From: Collinsella sp. AF25-2LB
GTDB taxonomy: Bacteria; Actinomycetota; Coriobacteriia; Coriobacteriales; Coriobacteriaceae
DNA: 62,894 bases
Direction of reading: 5' to 3'
Assembly (NCBI RefSeq): GCF_003458415.1
Contig: NZ_QRUF01000014.1
Span: forward strand, 1 to 62,894
The notes beneath the pieces are model-generated. The model was not told the DNA's origin, did not search any database, and was given only the letters and a program-made list of their open reading frames with translations. Within the stretch, counting starts at the first letter, position 1; every line of letters starts with the position of its first letter. A program made the position numbers and the translations under genes. Below, piece by piece: positions 9,506 to 20,331 of the stretch.

Positions 9506-9550
9506 TGTGGTTCCTTTCAAAGAGATGAAAAAGAATTAACTAAGACTGAT

Positions 9551-10279
9551 TTACTCGGCCTTGGGCTCAGCGGCCATCTCGGCCTCGGAGACCTGCTCCT
9601 TGCCGGAGCCAGCGAGGCAGGCGTCAGCCATGAGCTCGCACATAAGGGTGACAGCGGAGATAGCGTCATCGTTGCAGGGGATGCCGTACTCGACCTCGTC
9701 GGGATCGGAGTTGGTGTCGATCAGGGCGACGACGGGGATGTTCAGGCGCTGAGCCTCCTTGATGGCGTTCTCCTCGCGCTTGGTGTCGATGACGAAGAGA
9801 GCCTGGGGCAGACCCTTCATGTCGCGGGCGCCACCGAGGTTGGTCTGGAGCTTGGTGAGCTCCTTGCCGAGAACAGCCTGCTCCTTCTTGGGCAGAACAG
9901 CCATGCGGCCGTCCTCGACCATGGCCTCGAGCTCCTCCATGCGGTTGATGCGGGAGCGGATGGTGACGAAGTTGGTCAGCATACCGCCGAGCCAACGCTG
10001 GTTGATGTAAGGCATGTTGGCGCGCTCAGCAGCGTTCTTGACGGCCTCCTGAGCCTGCTTCTTGGTGCCGACGAACAGCACGTTGCCGCCCTTAGCGACG
10101 TTCTTGACGAATGTATAGGCCTGGTCGGCGTCGAGGATGGTCTGCTTGAGGTCGAGGATGTAGATGCCGTTGCGCTCACCAAAGATGAACGGCTTCATCT
10201 TGGGGTTCCAGCGACGGGTCTGGTGACCGAAGTGGCAGCCGGCCTCGAGCAGGGTGCGGATATTAATCTTGGTAGCCAT
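9551..10279 (-). CDS. rpsB: 30S ribosomal protein S2
   Basis: Component of the small ribosomal subunit. The 242-aa product begins with [29 protein letters not shown] S2 signature residues and contains the second signature [26 protein letters not shown] (both given here in part). It is preceded by AGGAGG and by an unusually long leader of about 140 nt with self-complementary segments. A good sigma-A-type promoter lies at 10421-10449. It is co-transcribed with tsf. Confidence 0.97.
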   Translation of the reverse strand: MATKINIRTLLEAGCHFGHQTRRWNPKMKPFIFGERNGIYILDLKQTILDADQAYTFVKNVAKGGNVLFVGTKKQAQEAVKNAAERANMPYINQRWLGGMLTNFVTIRSRINRMEELEAMVEDGRMAVLPKKEQAVLGKELTKLQTNLGGARDMKGLPQALFVIDTKREENAIKEAQRLNIPVVALIDTNSDPDEVEYGIPCNDDAISAVTLMCELMADACLAGSGKEQVSEAEMAAEPKAE

Positions 10280-10420
10280 GTTAAACCTCCTGTGGTTTGC
10301 CTCCGCGCGGGGTCATCCTCCAAAACCAACCCGGACATGTGCTACCAAAGCCCGGGCACCACGGTATGAAGTAGCCGCGCGTGCGTGATAAAAACATGTT
10401 GCCGTGAAGCAACCCGATGA
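10280..10420 (-). promoter_or_regulatory. Structured 5' leader of rpsB-tsf (candidate autoregulatory RNA)
   Basis: Between the promoter and the rpsB start lie about 140 transcribed bases. On the minus strand GCGCGG near the 5' part can pair with CCGCGC close to the ribosome site (about 10375-10380 with 10302-10307). CCCGG and CCGGG segments form an inner stem. S2 represses its own mRNA in several bacteria, so an S2-binding leader is a reasonable inference, but no known motif was matched. Confidence 0.4.
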
Positions 10421-10449
10421 ATGATAGCAGGAATGCTTCTTTCTGCCAA
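10421..10449 (-). promoter_or_regulatory. Sigma-A-type promoter of rpsB-tsf
   Basis: On the minus strand TTGGCA (10444-10449), a 17-bp spacer and TATCAT (10421-10426) form a near-consensus promoter. It lies in the only substantial gap between xer and rpsB. Confidence 0.7.
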
Positions 10450-10498
10450 CCCGCAATCAAAACCACACACCTGAGTGCGGCGCGGGACGTCCCAGCCA

Positions 10499-11419
10499 CT
10501 ATTCGCCGCGGGGATGGGCTTGAGCCACGGCACGCTTGAGCCGATCGGGCGTGAGATGCGTGTAGATTTGCGTCGTGGACAGGCTCGCATGACCCAGCAG
10601 CTCTTGAACCGAGCGCAGGTCCGCACCGCCCTCAAGCAAGTCGGTCGCAAAGGTATGGCGCATCGCATGCGGGGCGATGTCGGCCGGAATGCCGGCGAGC
10701 GTCGCCAGCGTATGGAACCGCCGCCGGAGCATGGCGGCGCTCATGCGATTGCCACGCGCCGATATAAGCAGCGGATGCGGCCCAGTAGCGAGGTCGCGGC
10801 GCTTTGCCTGAGCGAGCAACTCCGGCCTCCCCTCCTCAATATAGAGACGCGTCACATCGAGCGCACGACGATACAGAGGGACGATACGCTCCTTGCTCCC
10901 CTTGCCCCAAAGTCGCAGCGTTCGCTCGGACCAACCAATAGACTCCACGTTGAGCGCCGCGAGCTCCGAGATTCGCGCGCCGGAGGCATAGAGCAACTCA
11001 AGCATCGCCGCATCGCGCAGTCCCGCGGGCGTCGAGGTATCAGGCGTCTTGAGCAGCGCCTCAACCTGCTGGGTCGTAAGGACACCCGGCAGGTCACGCG
11101 GCAGCCTGGGCGATGCGATCGCCGAGACCGCATCGCCCTCGACAATCCCCTCGGCAGCCATCCAGCGATAGAGAGATCGAATAGCCGACAGGTGCGCCGC
11201 AAGCGTTCGGGGAGCCACCTGCTCACGCGAAAGCTCGGCAAGATAGCGACGAATGGTGCGCACGTCGGCAGCGAAAGCATCGATATCCTCGCGCTCGCAC
11301 CAGGCAGCGAAGCGCTCCAGCCTCGAGCCATAGGCCGTCACCGTGTTGGGAGAAAGTCCCTCGACGCGTGCGATATAGGCGATAAACGAGTCGACGGTGT
11401 CGTACAGGTCAAAGGCTAT
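10499..11419 (-). CDS. xerC: Tyrosine recombinase XerC/XerD family
   Basis: Site-specific recombinase, probably for resolving chromosome dimers at dif. Catalytic residues visible are Arg in SGARISEL, HAMRH, His in LLGHAS and the nucleophile in TQIYTH. The first ATG/GTG/TTG in frame is GTG 11341, but this would delete part of the N-terminal core-binding domain. The upstream frame encodes a family-typical segment ending EGLSPNTVTAYG. An ATA at 11417-11419 overlaps the trmFO stop and has GGAGG nine bases upstream. It gives 306 residues, the usual Xer length, so I place the start there with caution; CTG at 11407 is another option. XerC and XerD cannot be told apart here. Confidence 0.85.
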   Translation of the reverse strand: MAFDLYDTVDSFIAYIARVEGLSPNTVTAYGSRLERFAAWCEREDIDAFAADVRTIRRYLAELSREQVAPRTLAAHLSAIRSLYRWMAAEGIVEGDAVSAIASPRLPRDLPGVLTTQQVEALLKTPDTSTPAGLRDAAMLELLYASGARISELAALNVESIGWSERTLRLWGKGSKERIVPLYRRALDVTRLYIEEGRPELLAQAKRRDLATGPHPLLISARGNRMSAAMLRRRFHTLATLAGIPADIAPHAMRHTFATDLLEGGADLRSVQELLGHASLSTTQIYTHLTPDRLKRAVAQAHPRGE

Positions 11420-12759
11420 GACCGGTCGCCTCCAAACAAGTCGGAACGCGTGGCCAAGTAGGCATCGAGGGCCTCGAGCGCACGGTCCGCATAGGCCTGG
11501 TAGCGGTCGCGCTTGCTGCGGCGCTTACCATCCTCGAGTGGCGGCACCAGGCCAAAGTTGACATGCATGGGCTGATAGCCCACGGTGGCAGGATCGGTCG
11601 CATAGCCCACGAGCGCACCTAGGGCGCCCACACGCGGCAACTCGACGCCCGCGGCACCGATAGCCTCGGCATAGGTGTTGAGCGCCGCGAGAAGACCGGT
11701 CGCCACGGCTTCCATGTACCCCTCGGTGCCGGTGATCTGACCGGCCAGGCGCACACCGGTACCGGGCACGGCAAAGGTGCCATCGAGCACATGCGGGGCG
11801 TCGACAAAGGTATTGCGGTGCATGACACCGTAGCGGAAGAACTCAGCGTTCTCCAGGCCCGGCACCATATGGAAGACGCGCTTCTGCTCGCCAAAGGTCA
11901 AGTTGGTCTGGAAGCCAACCAGGTTATAGGCGGTCTTCTCCTTGTTCTCGGCACGCAGCTGAATTGCCGCCCAGGGGCGACGTCCGGTACGCGGGTCGGT
12001 GAGGCCGACGGGCTTCATGGCGCCAAAGCGAATGGCGTCCTTGCCGGTGCGCGCAACTTCCTCGGCAGGCTGGCAGGCCTGGAACAGATCGCCGCCCTCA
12101 AAGTCTTTGAGCACCACGCGGTCGGCCGTGGTAAGCGCCTCGATAAAGGCCTCGTACTCTTCCTTATTGAGCGGAGCGTTGAGATAGTCGCCGCTCCCCT
12201 GCTCCTCGTAGCGCGACTGCGAGAACAGCACGTCCATATCGAGCGTGGAGGCATCGACGATCGGCGCCGCGGCATCGAAAAACGCAAGGGCGTCGCCGCC
12301 GACGAGCTTCATGACCTCTTCGCTCAGCGCCGGTGAACACAGCGGGCCCGCGGCAATGACCACCTGGCCCTCGGGAATCTGCGTGACCTCGCCGTGCACG
12401 ACCTCGATATTGGGACGAGCGGCAACCTCGGCCTCGACAAGCTCGGAAAACTTGACGCGGTCGACCGCCAAGGCGCCACCGGCGGGAACAGCCGCGCGAT
12501 GGGCGCAATCGAGCAGGACTGAACCCATGCGCTCAAGCTCGGCCTTCAGCAAACCAGCCGCGGAATCCGGACGGGTCGACTTAAACGAATTGGAGCAGAC
12601 GAGCTCTGCCAGGTGATCGGTATGGTGGGCCGGGGAGCTCACCTGGGGGCGCATCTCGCACAGCTTTACGGCAAACCCGCGATCTGCCAGCTGGATCGCG
12701 CACTCCGAACCCGCCAGACCGCCACCGATAACTGTCACCTGATCGAACTGCATCTGCAA
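11416..12759 (-). CDS. trmFO: Methylenetetrahydrofolate--tRNA-(uracil-54-C5)-methyltransferase
   Basis: FAD- and folate-dependent enzyme that makes ribothymidine-54 in tRNA. Seen: the dinucleotide-binding motif VIGGGLAGSECA at the N-terminus, CEMRP, and a long central region typical of TrmFO. The length of 447 residues fits. Starts at 12759 and at the next in-frame ATG (12753) are both plausible. It lies eight bases after dprA and its stop overlaps the proposed xer start. The dprA-trmFO-xer order matches Gram-positive genomes except that topA, often found between dprA and trmFO, is absent here. Confidence 0.95.
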   Translation of the reverse strand: MQMQFDQVTVIGGGLAGSECAIQLADRGFAVKLCEMRPQVSSPAHHTDHLAELVCSNSFKSTRPDSAAGLLKAELERMGSVLLDCAHRAAVPAGGALAVDRVKFSELVEAEVAARPNIEVVHGEVTQIPEGQVVIAAGPLCSPALSEEVMKLVGGDALAFFDAAAPIVDASTLDMDVLFSQSRYEEQGSGDYLNAPLNKEEYEAFIEALTTADRVVLKDFEGGDLFQACQPAEEVARTGKDAIRFGAMKPVGLTDPRTGRRPWAAIQLRAENKEKTAYNLVGFQTNLTFGEQKRVFHMVPGLENAEFFRYGVMHRNTFVDAPHVLDGTFAVPGTGVRLAGQITGTEGYMEAVATGLLAALNTYAEAIGAAGVELPRVGALGALVGYATDPATVGYQPMHVNFGLVPPLEDGKRRSKRDRYQAYADRALEALDAYLATRSDLFGGDRS

Positions 12760-12767
12760 ACACCTTT

Positions 12768-13703
12768 CTAATTGACACGTTTTCCATTGTGACCGAAGGG
12801 CGTCTGGGCGTGAAGGGCAAACTTGGAGGGCGCATACCTTCCATCCATCATGCGCTCGATAAGGCCCTCGAGTTCAAGCGAACCCAAGAGTTTGAGTACG
12901 CCAACTGCATCGAGCGAGACGAGCGCCGCGATGTCGTCGACCTTGAGCGGAGATGCGATGAGCGCATGCATCACGGTCTGCTGCGTTGGATCCAGGTCGG
13001 CAATGCCGGGAGCATCGGGGCGCGAGTAGCGCAGGGTTCCGTAGATGCGTGAGATAGCCATCTCGATAGATTCCTCGTCGATGATGCAGCAGGCACCGTT
13101 CGCAATGAGGTAATTCGTGCCACGCGACTCGGGCGATAGGATCGACCCCGGCACGGCAAGAAGTTCGCGCCCCAAATCCATAGCAGCCTCGGCTGTAGAA
13201 AACGTCCCAGAAGGCATACCCGCCTCGGATACAAAGAGGGCTTGCGACAGGGCCGCGATCACGCGATTGCGGCGCGGAAAGGCGAACTTGCGCGGACCCA
13301 TGCCCCACGGAGAGATCGACACGACCGCGCCACCCGTATCGAGCGTGCGAGTAATAAGCCCCGCGCTCGAACGCGGGTAGACCACGTCGGCGCCCGTCCC
13401 CAGCACCACGACGTGTTTGCCGCCGGCGTTGACCGCAGCCCAACCCGAGGCCTGGTCACAACCGACCGCGCCGCCCGAAACTACCGTCACTCCCGCCTCG
13501 ACCGCCACCTTTGCCGCAAGCTCTGCCACGGCAAGACCATACGGCGAGGCCTTACGCGCGCCGATGATGGAGAGCGCGGGCGTCGAAAGCACCTCGGGGT
13601 TGCCACACACATAGAGCGTCTGGGGTACATCAGAAAGCTCCAAAACGGTCTCGGGATACAATGCATCACCTGGATGCAGCTCAAAGGTCCCCTCGGCCAT
13701 CAT
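12768..13703 (-). CDS. dprA: DNA-processing protein DprA
   Basis: Single-strand-DNA-binding Rossmann-fold protein that loads RecA during natural transformation. Seen: GARKASPYG, VSGGAVGCDQASG, PRRNRVIA and SEAGMPSGTFSTA, all in the family core. A C-terminal winged-helix-like domain begins near QTVMHALIASP. The N-terminal SAM-like domain of larger DprA proteins is missing. Its start overlaps comM by four bases, so the two competence-type genes are translationally coupled. Whether this organism is transformable cannot be judged from the window. Confidence 0.94.
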   Translation of the reverse strand: MMAEGTFELHPGDALYPETVLELSDVPQTLYVCGNPEVLSTPALSIIGARKASPYGLAVAELAAKVAVEAGVTVVSGGAVGCDQASGWAAVNAGGKHVVVLGTGADVVYPRSSAGLITRTLDTGGAVVSISPWGMGPRKFAFPRRNRVIAALSQALFVSEAGMPSGTFSTAEAAMDLGRELLAVPGSILSPESRGTNYLIANGACCIIDEESIEMAISRIYGTLRYSRPDAPGIADLDPTQQTVMHALIASPLKVDDIAALVSLDAVGVLKLLGSLELEGLIERMMDGRYAPSKFALHAQTPFGHNGKRVN

Positions 13704-15223
13704 TGGTCCCTCCTTCCCTGGTACATCGCCGCCTCGAGCACGTGGTCCTGCGTCACTTGCTCGCTCTCGGCGACGTCAGCGATTGTACGCGCGATACGCA
13801 CCAGGCGTACGATGCCGCGGCCCGTGAGATGCGTGCGTTTGGATAGGCCGAGTACGCATTTCTCGGCAGCATCATCGAGCTCGAAGGTCGAAACGACGCC
13901 GTCAATGGACCGCGTCTCGTCATCCTCGGCCTCGGCATCCGCATCGTCCATACGGGACTCGCGCCAAGCGCGAAAAGCGCGACCGCGCACAACGTAGTCA
14001 CGTAACTCGGCCGACGACATACCCTCTGCGCCCTCGATAATCACTTGAGGGTCGGGACGGGTCACATCGATCATCATGTCGATACGGTCGGCCAAAGGAC
14101 CGCGCAGTTTAGACCGATAGCGCTCGACCATCGCCGCCGAGCAGCGACACGGTACCTCGCGATCGCCCAAAAAGCCGCAGGGGCAGGGATTGCTCGCAGC
14201 CAGCAGCTGAAAGCGCGACGGGAAGGTAAAAGCCCCATCGACGCGTACGATCCTCACGTAGCCGCGCTCGATAGGCTGTCTGAGCGTCTGCAGTACACCC
14301 GTGGGAAACTCGGCAAGCTCGTCCAAAAAGAGCACGCCGCCATGAGCAAGGCTGATCTCACCCGGGTGCACCGGGCGCCCGCCGCCGATAAGGCCTGCGG
14401 TCGAAATACTGTGGTGGGGACTGCGGAAGGGGCGGTGCCCCGCCAACAAGCCATCAATGTTCTCACCCAAAACCGAATGGATGCACAGTGCCTCCTGCTG
14501 ATCCTCAACGGAAAGCTCGGGCAGGATGCCGGTCATACGGCGTGCGAGCATCGTCTTGCCCGATCCCGGAGACCCGATCATGAGCAAGCCGAGTTCTCCT
14601 GCCGCCGCAAGCGCCATGCCGCGTTTAGCGACTTCCTGCCCCAGCACGTCGGCATAGTCGAGCTCAGGCTCAAAGGTCGCTTCGACGCCCTCGGAATCCA
14701 AGTAGTGCCGCGCGGCATCGCCCATACCATGAGCAAGCTGAGACAAATGATCGATGAATCCGCAATCCACGCCCGCGAGTGGCACATGCTGGTCTGACCT
14801 GCCGGCGATAAAGGACAGCCCCAAATCACGCGCCAATAACTGAAACGCCACCTCGCCCTTGACAGGAAGCACCGTACCGTCCAAGCCAAGCTCACCAGCG
14901 ATAAGACAACGATCGAGGTTGTCGCGGGGAATCTGCCCATCGGCCGCCAATACCGCGATGGCGATGGGCAGATCAAAGCCGCTACCGGTCTTGCGGATAT
15001 CGCCGGGCGCCAGATTGACCGTAATGCCCGAGCGCGGGATCTCGAACCCGGCGGAGCGCATCGCGCAGCGAATACGACCGCGCGACTCCATCACCTCCAT
15101 ACTCGGTATGCCGAGCATCTGGATGCCCGGAACGCCGCCGGCAAGCGAGACCTCGACCGTGACGGGAATCGCCTCGACGCCGCGGATGCAGGCCGCGTGA
15201 ACGGCAAACGTCTCGAACGCCAT
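13700..15223 (-). CDS. comM: YifB/ComM-family Mg-chelatase-like AAA ATPase
   Basis: Hexameric AAA+ helicase-type ATPase; in ComM it promotes branch migration during transformation. The N-terminal half is the ChlI-like domain with GVEAIPVTVEVSLAGG. The AAA core has Walker A GSPGSGKTMLARRM and Walker B GVLFLDELAEF, followed by the Mg-chelatase C-terminal helical region. The start at 15223 (MAFETFAVH) overlaps the yraN stop in TGATG and yields 507 residues, the usual length. The frame stays open upstream, but that part is only the shadow of yraN. Confidence 0.95.
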   Translation of the reverse strand: MAFETFAVHAACIRGVEAIPVTVEVSLAGGVPGIQMLGIPSMEVMESRGRIRCAMRSAGFEIPRSGITVNLAPGDIRKTGSGFDLPIAIAVLAADGQIPRDNLDRCLIAGELGLDGTVLPVKGEVAFQLLARDLGLSFIAGRSDQHVPLAGVDCGFIDHLSQLAHGMGDAARHYLDSEGVEATFEPELDYADVLGQEVAKRGMALAAAGELGLLMIGSPGSGKTMLARRMTGILPELSVEDQQEALCIHSVLGENIDGLLAGHRPFRSPHHSISTAGLIGGGRPVHPGEISLAHGGVLFLDELAEFPTGVLQTLRQPIERGYVRIVRVDGAFTFPSRFQLLAASNPCPCGFLGDREVPCRCSAAMVERYRSKLRGPLADRIDMMIDVTRPDPQVIIEGAEGMSSAELRDYVVRGRAFRAWRESRMDDADAEAEDDETRSIDGVVSTFELDDAAEKCVLGLSKRTHLTGRGIVRLVRIARTIADVAESEQVTQDHVLEAAMYQGRRDQ

Positions 15224-15708
15224 CACGACACCTGCCAATCGAACGCGTTGTACTGGTGCTCGATCTCGGCGATATGCCCGCCGCGAATGGTAACGCCCAC
15301 GGCATCGAAGCGAATCGCCTTGAGCGGATAATGCTCCATGAGATAGCAACTTGCGATGCGGCGGTAGCGACGTTGCTTTTGGGCGTCCACGGCCTCCTCG
15401 GGAAAGACCCGCGTGCTGCAATCCAGCGCAACGCGTCTGGTCTTGACCTCGGCCATCACCACGACATCGTCGAGCTCATCGAGCAGCACCAGGTCGGCCT
15501 CGCCCTCGGTGCAACGATAACCCTGCTCCAGCAAGGTGTAGCCGCGCTCGTTAAAGTAGTCGATGGTGATCAGCTCGCCCAGCATGCCCAGCTCGCGAGG
15601 ACTGAGTCCCTTGATAAACTCGGGCGTCATCGCCCCGCAGTCGAGCTTGCCGTTTTCCCAACACTCCTTGAGCTGCTGCGTCTTACTCTTTTTGCTTGCG
15701 GCACTCAT
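15223..15708 (-). CDS. yraN: YraN family (UPF0102) endonuclease-like protein
   Basis: Small protein with a restriction-endonuclease-like fold; its cellular role is not established. Seen: LGMLGE and the acidic motif EGEADLVLLDE followed by VVMAEVKTR, matching the conserved E, D and ExK residues of the family. The ATG at 15708 follows GGAGA and gives 161 residues. That is about 40 longer than typical YraN because of a Lys-rich N-terminal extension. It is coupled to comM and dprA, as in many genomes. Confidence 0.9.
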   Translation of the reverse strand: MSAASKKSKTQQLKECWENGKLDCGAMTPEFIKGLSPRELGMLGELITIDYFNERGYTLLEQGYRCTEGEADLVLLDELDDVVVMAEVKTRRVALDCSTRVFPEEAVDAQKQRRYRRIASCYLMEHYPLKAIRFDAVGVTIRGGHIAEIEHQYNAFDWQVS

Positions 15709-15807
15709 GGGGTCTCCTTTCCCGCACACTGCATTGCCCCGATGATGAGAGCACCTTTCATGCGGGTAAGTACCGGAAGCAAACCAAAAGCTGACCAAAT
15801 GCCGTCA

Positions 15808-15849
15808 AAAAACGGGCCGTACGCAGCAATGGTGTTGCATACGGCCCGC
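15808..15849 (-). terminator. Intrinsic terminator after rnhB
   Basis: A 9-bp perfect stem (15814-15822 with 15841-15849), extendable inside the loop, is followed by T6 on the minus strand. It lies 49 nt after the rnhB stop and before yraN. Confidence 0.85.
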
Positions 15850-15875
15850 TACCAGCAGGTTTATAAAACCCCAGA

Positions 15876-15889
15876 GGTCCCTGTCTCCA
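15876..15889 (-). repeat. Possible relic of a REP-like element
   Basis: The minus-strand 14-mer GGAGACAGGGACCT matches GGGGACAGGCACCT in the palindrome at 56377-56417 at 12 of 14 positions. Both copies are intergenic. It is short and could be coincidence. Confidence 0.35.
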
Positions 15890-15897
15890 CAATTGAC

Positions 15898-16686
15898 CTA
15901 GAAAAGGCGCTCAGTCTGCAGAAAGTTTCCGCAAAAGCTCACGCGGTGCAGCGGACAAAGTCCATGTTTGCGAATGGCCTCGATGTGCTCGGGGCTCGCA
16001 TAGCCCTTCGACTCGGCCAGATGGTACTCGGGGTACTCGGCGTCGTACTCGACCATCATCTCGTCACGCGTGACCTTGGCCATGATGGACGCCGCGGCGA
16101 TACAGGCGATCTTGGCATCGCCCTTCACCACGTCGCGCTCATTGGGAACGGCGCCCAAGGGGTTGCCATCCATGAGGACGCAGTCGGGTTCAAGTCCCGT
16201 ATCGGCCACGGCGCCCGCGACGGCAACGCGGATGGCGCGGGCCATACCCATCTCATCGATATCCTTAGGCGCGATATGGCAAAAACCAATCGCCGTCGCC
16301 ACCTCGGCAATCTTCACAGAGAGCAGCTCGCGGCGCGCCGGCGTGAGCTTTTTGGAATCGTTGATGCCCCAGACGCGCGGCTCCATGGGAAGGCACACGG
16401 CACACACGGTTAAGGGACCCGCTACCGAGCCACGGCCCACCTCGTCGACACCAACGACCACCCCATCGCCGCCAAGCTCATGCATAAGCTCGTACATGCC
16501 ATTGACGCGCTCGCGCTCGGCAACCTCTTTGGAATGGCGTTTGAGGGCGCGTTCACAAGCCTTGATCACCTGCTGGCGCGGGTCCTCGCGATAATGCTCC
16601 ACGAGGGCGGGGATCTCCTCAAACGTTGCGCTCGCCAGCTCTCCGGCAACCTGCGATGCCGAAACCGAGCTCGTCATATTGGCCAT
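15898..16686 (-). CDS. rnhB: Ribonuclease HII
   Basis: Cleaves RNA in RNA-DNA hybrids and removes misincorporated ribonucleotides. Seen: the catalytic GVDEVGRGSVAGPL motif with Asp and Glu, INDSKKL, and a later DE pair in VTRDEMM. An N-terminal helical extension of about 75 residues is present, as in many Gram-positive RNases HII. The ATG at 16686 (MANMTSS) has GGAGG seven bases upstream and gives 262 residues. rnhB follows rplS, a common arrangement, but a terminator between them suggests partly separate expression. Confidence 0.95.
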   Translation of the reverse strand: MANMTSSVSASQVAGELASATFEEIPALVEHYREDPRQQVIKACERALKRHSKEVAERERVNGMYELMHELGGDGVVVGVDEVGRGSVAGPLTVCAVCLPMEPRVWGINDSKKLTPARRELLSVKIAEVATAIGFCHIAPKDIDEMGMARAIRVAVAGAVADTGLEPDCVLMDGNPLGAVPNERDVVKGDAKIACIAAASIMAKVTRDEMMVEYDAEYPEYHLAESKGYASPEHIEAIRKHGLCPLHRVSFCGNFLQTERLF

Positions 16687-16715
16687 ACCAGGCCCTCCTT
16701 GCATGCAAATCAGAT

Positions 16716-16745
16716 AAAAAGAAGGGCCACCCGAAGGTGACCCTT
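16716..16745 (-). terminator. Intrinsic terminator of rplS
   Basis: A 9-bp stem (16722-16730 with 16737-16745, one wobble) closes on a CTTCGG loop in the minus-strand transcript and is followed by CTTTTT. It lies 35 nt after the rplS stop, and rnhB starts right behind it. Confidence 0.85.
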
Positions 16746-16779
16746 ACGTCCAAACGAGTGGACAGACGCTGCGATCTTC

Positions 16780-17121
16780 TTAGCGCTTCTCGGGGATGCG
16801 AGCAGCCTTGCCCACCTTGTCGCGGAGGTAGTACAGCTTGGCGCGACGGACGCGACCGTGACGAACGACCTCGAGCTTGGCGATCTTGGGGCTGTGAAGC
16901 GGGAAGGTACGCTCAACACCGACACCGAAGGACATCTTGCGGACGGTGAAGGTCTCGCGGGCACCGGCGCCGGCCATGCGGATGACGTCGCCCTGGAAGA
17001 CCTGGATGCGCTCGCGGTCGCCTTCCTTAATGCGGTAGTGAACCTTGACGTTGTCGGCGACGCGAACCTGAGGAATGTCCTCGCGGATCTGCTGACGCTC
17101 GATTGCGCGGATGTAATCCAT
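16780..17121 (-). CDS. rplS: 50S ribosomal protein L19
   Basis: Large-subunit protein near the 30S interface. The 113-aa product shows [24 protein letters not shown] and the highly conserved [18 protein letters not shown] end (quoted in part). The ATG at 17121 has AAGGA seven bases upstream; the earlier TTG is not needed. rplS forms its own short unit here, with promoter, leader hairpin and terminator, instead of following trmD as in many bacteria. Confidence 0.97.
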   Translation of the reverse strand: MDYIRAIERQQIREDIPQVRVADNVKVHYRIKEGDRERIQVFQGDVIRMAGAGARETFTVRKMSFGVGVERTFPLHSPKIAKLEVVRHGRVRRAKLYYLRDKVGKAARIPEKR

Positions 17122-17145
17122 GTGCAATTCCTTACTCTTCTAGAG

Positions 17146-17169
17146 GTGCCGTACCACTCTGGCCGGCAC
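17146..17169 (-). promoter_or_regulatory. Hairpin in the rplS leader
   Basis: GTGCCG (17146-17151) and CGGCAC (17164-17169) form a 6-bp stem, centred about 30 nt before the rplS start. L19 leader RNAs are known in Firmicutes, but no specific match was established. Confidence 0.35.
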
Positions 17170-17190
17170 GTAGTTGAACAAACGTATTCG

Positions 17191-17218
17191 AGTATACACG
17201 CGCGGGTTTCTGCTGCAA
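17191..17218 (-). promoter_or_regulatory. Sigma-A-type promoter of rplS
   Basis: On the minus strand TTGCAG (17213-17218), a 16-bp spacer and TATACT (17191-17196) lie between the ppdK terminator hairpin and rplS. Confidence 0.65.
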
Positions 17219-17264
17219 GAACAATTTTTTACGCAGACAAAAAGACAAAACCCGCACATGATAA

Positions 17265-17292
17265 CCGTCCGCCTCACGAATGAGACGGACGG
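17265..17292 (-). terminator. Terminator-like hairpin after ppdK
   Basis: A 12-bp stem (17265-17276 with 17281-17292, one mismatch) closes on TTCG in the minus-strand transcript. The following T-run is weak (TTATC), but T-rich stretches continue to 17222. It lies 40 nt after the ppdK stop. Confidence 0.65.
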
Positions 17293-17331
17293 CATGAAGG
17301 GGGGCTACGTTAGGCGTCTGAACCCAAAACG

Positions 17332-20082
<2,751 letters not shown>

Positions 20083-20204
20083 GATACTTCCCCTTTCATG
20101 CACTTACGCGCACGACCGTGGTAACGAATCGACCCGCCAAATGCGGGCCGTGAGGGAACTATACGGCGGGTTTTGAGCGGGCTTAAGCAGAGGATGCGCG
20201 GTTT

Positions 20205-20252
20205 GGTAAACGTGCTAAAACTGGCGGTAAACGGTAGGTAAAGGTGGTTACC
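20205..20252 (-). promoter_or_regulatory. Phased TTTACC repeats in the ppdK leader (candidate operator)
   Basis: Three copies of TTTACC (minus strand; GGTAAA on + at 20205, 20226 and 20237) are spaced 21 and 11 bp, so they face the same side of the helix. A related GGTAACC lies at 20246-20252. They sit just downstream of a TATATT -10-like box, where a repressor would block ppdK transcription. No regulator is assigned. Confidence 0.4.
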
Positions 20253-20257
20253 TTATG

Positions 20258-20263
20258 AATATA
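20258..20263 (-). promoter_or_regulatory. Candidate -10 box of ppdK
   Basis: TATATT on the minus strand, with a poor -35 (CTGACC, 18-bp spacer). It would give a leader of about 170 nt containing a CCCGC/GCGGG hairpin near the start codon. Confidence 0.4.
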
Positions 20264-20331
20264 CCACTGTAAGAAAGTGCAGGTCAGATGCGATATTTTT
20301 GCTAAATCGCTTTATCAAAATGCTGCTACTA

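Noticed and set aside
10281..10499. Short protein in the rpsB leader on the minus strand
   Set aside because: The 72-codon frame has no ribosome site and no recognisable features, and it overlaps the promoter; the region is better explained as an RNA leader.
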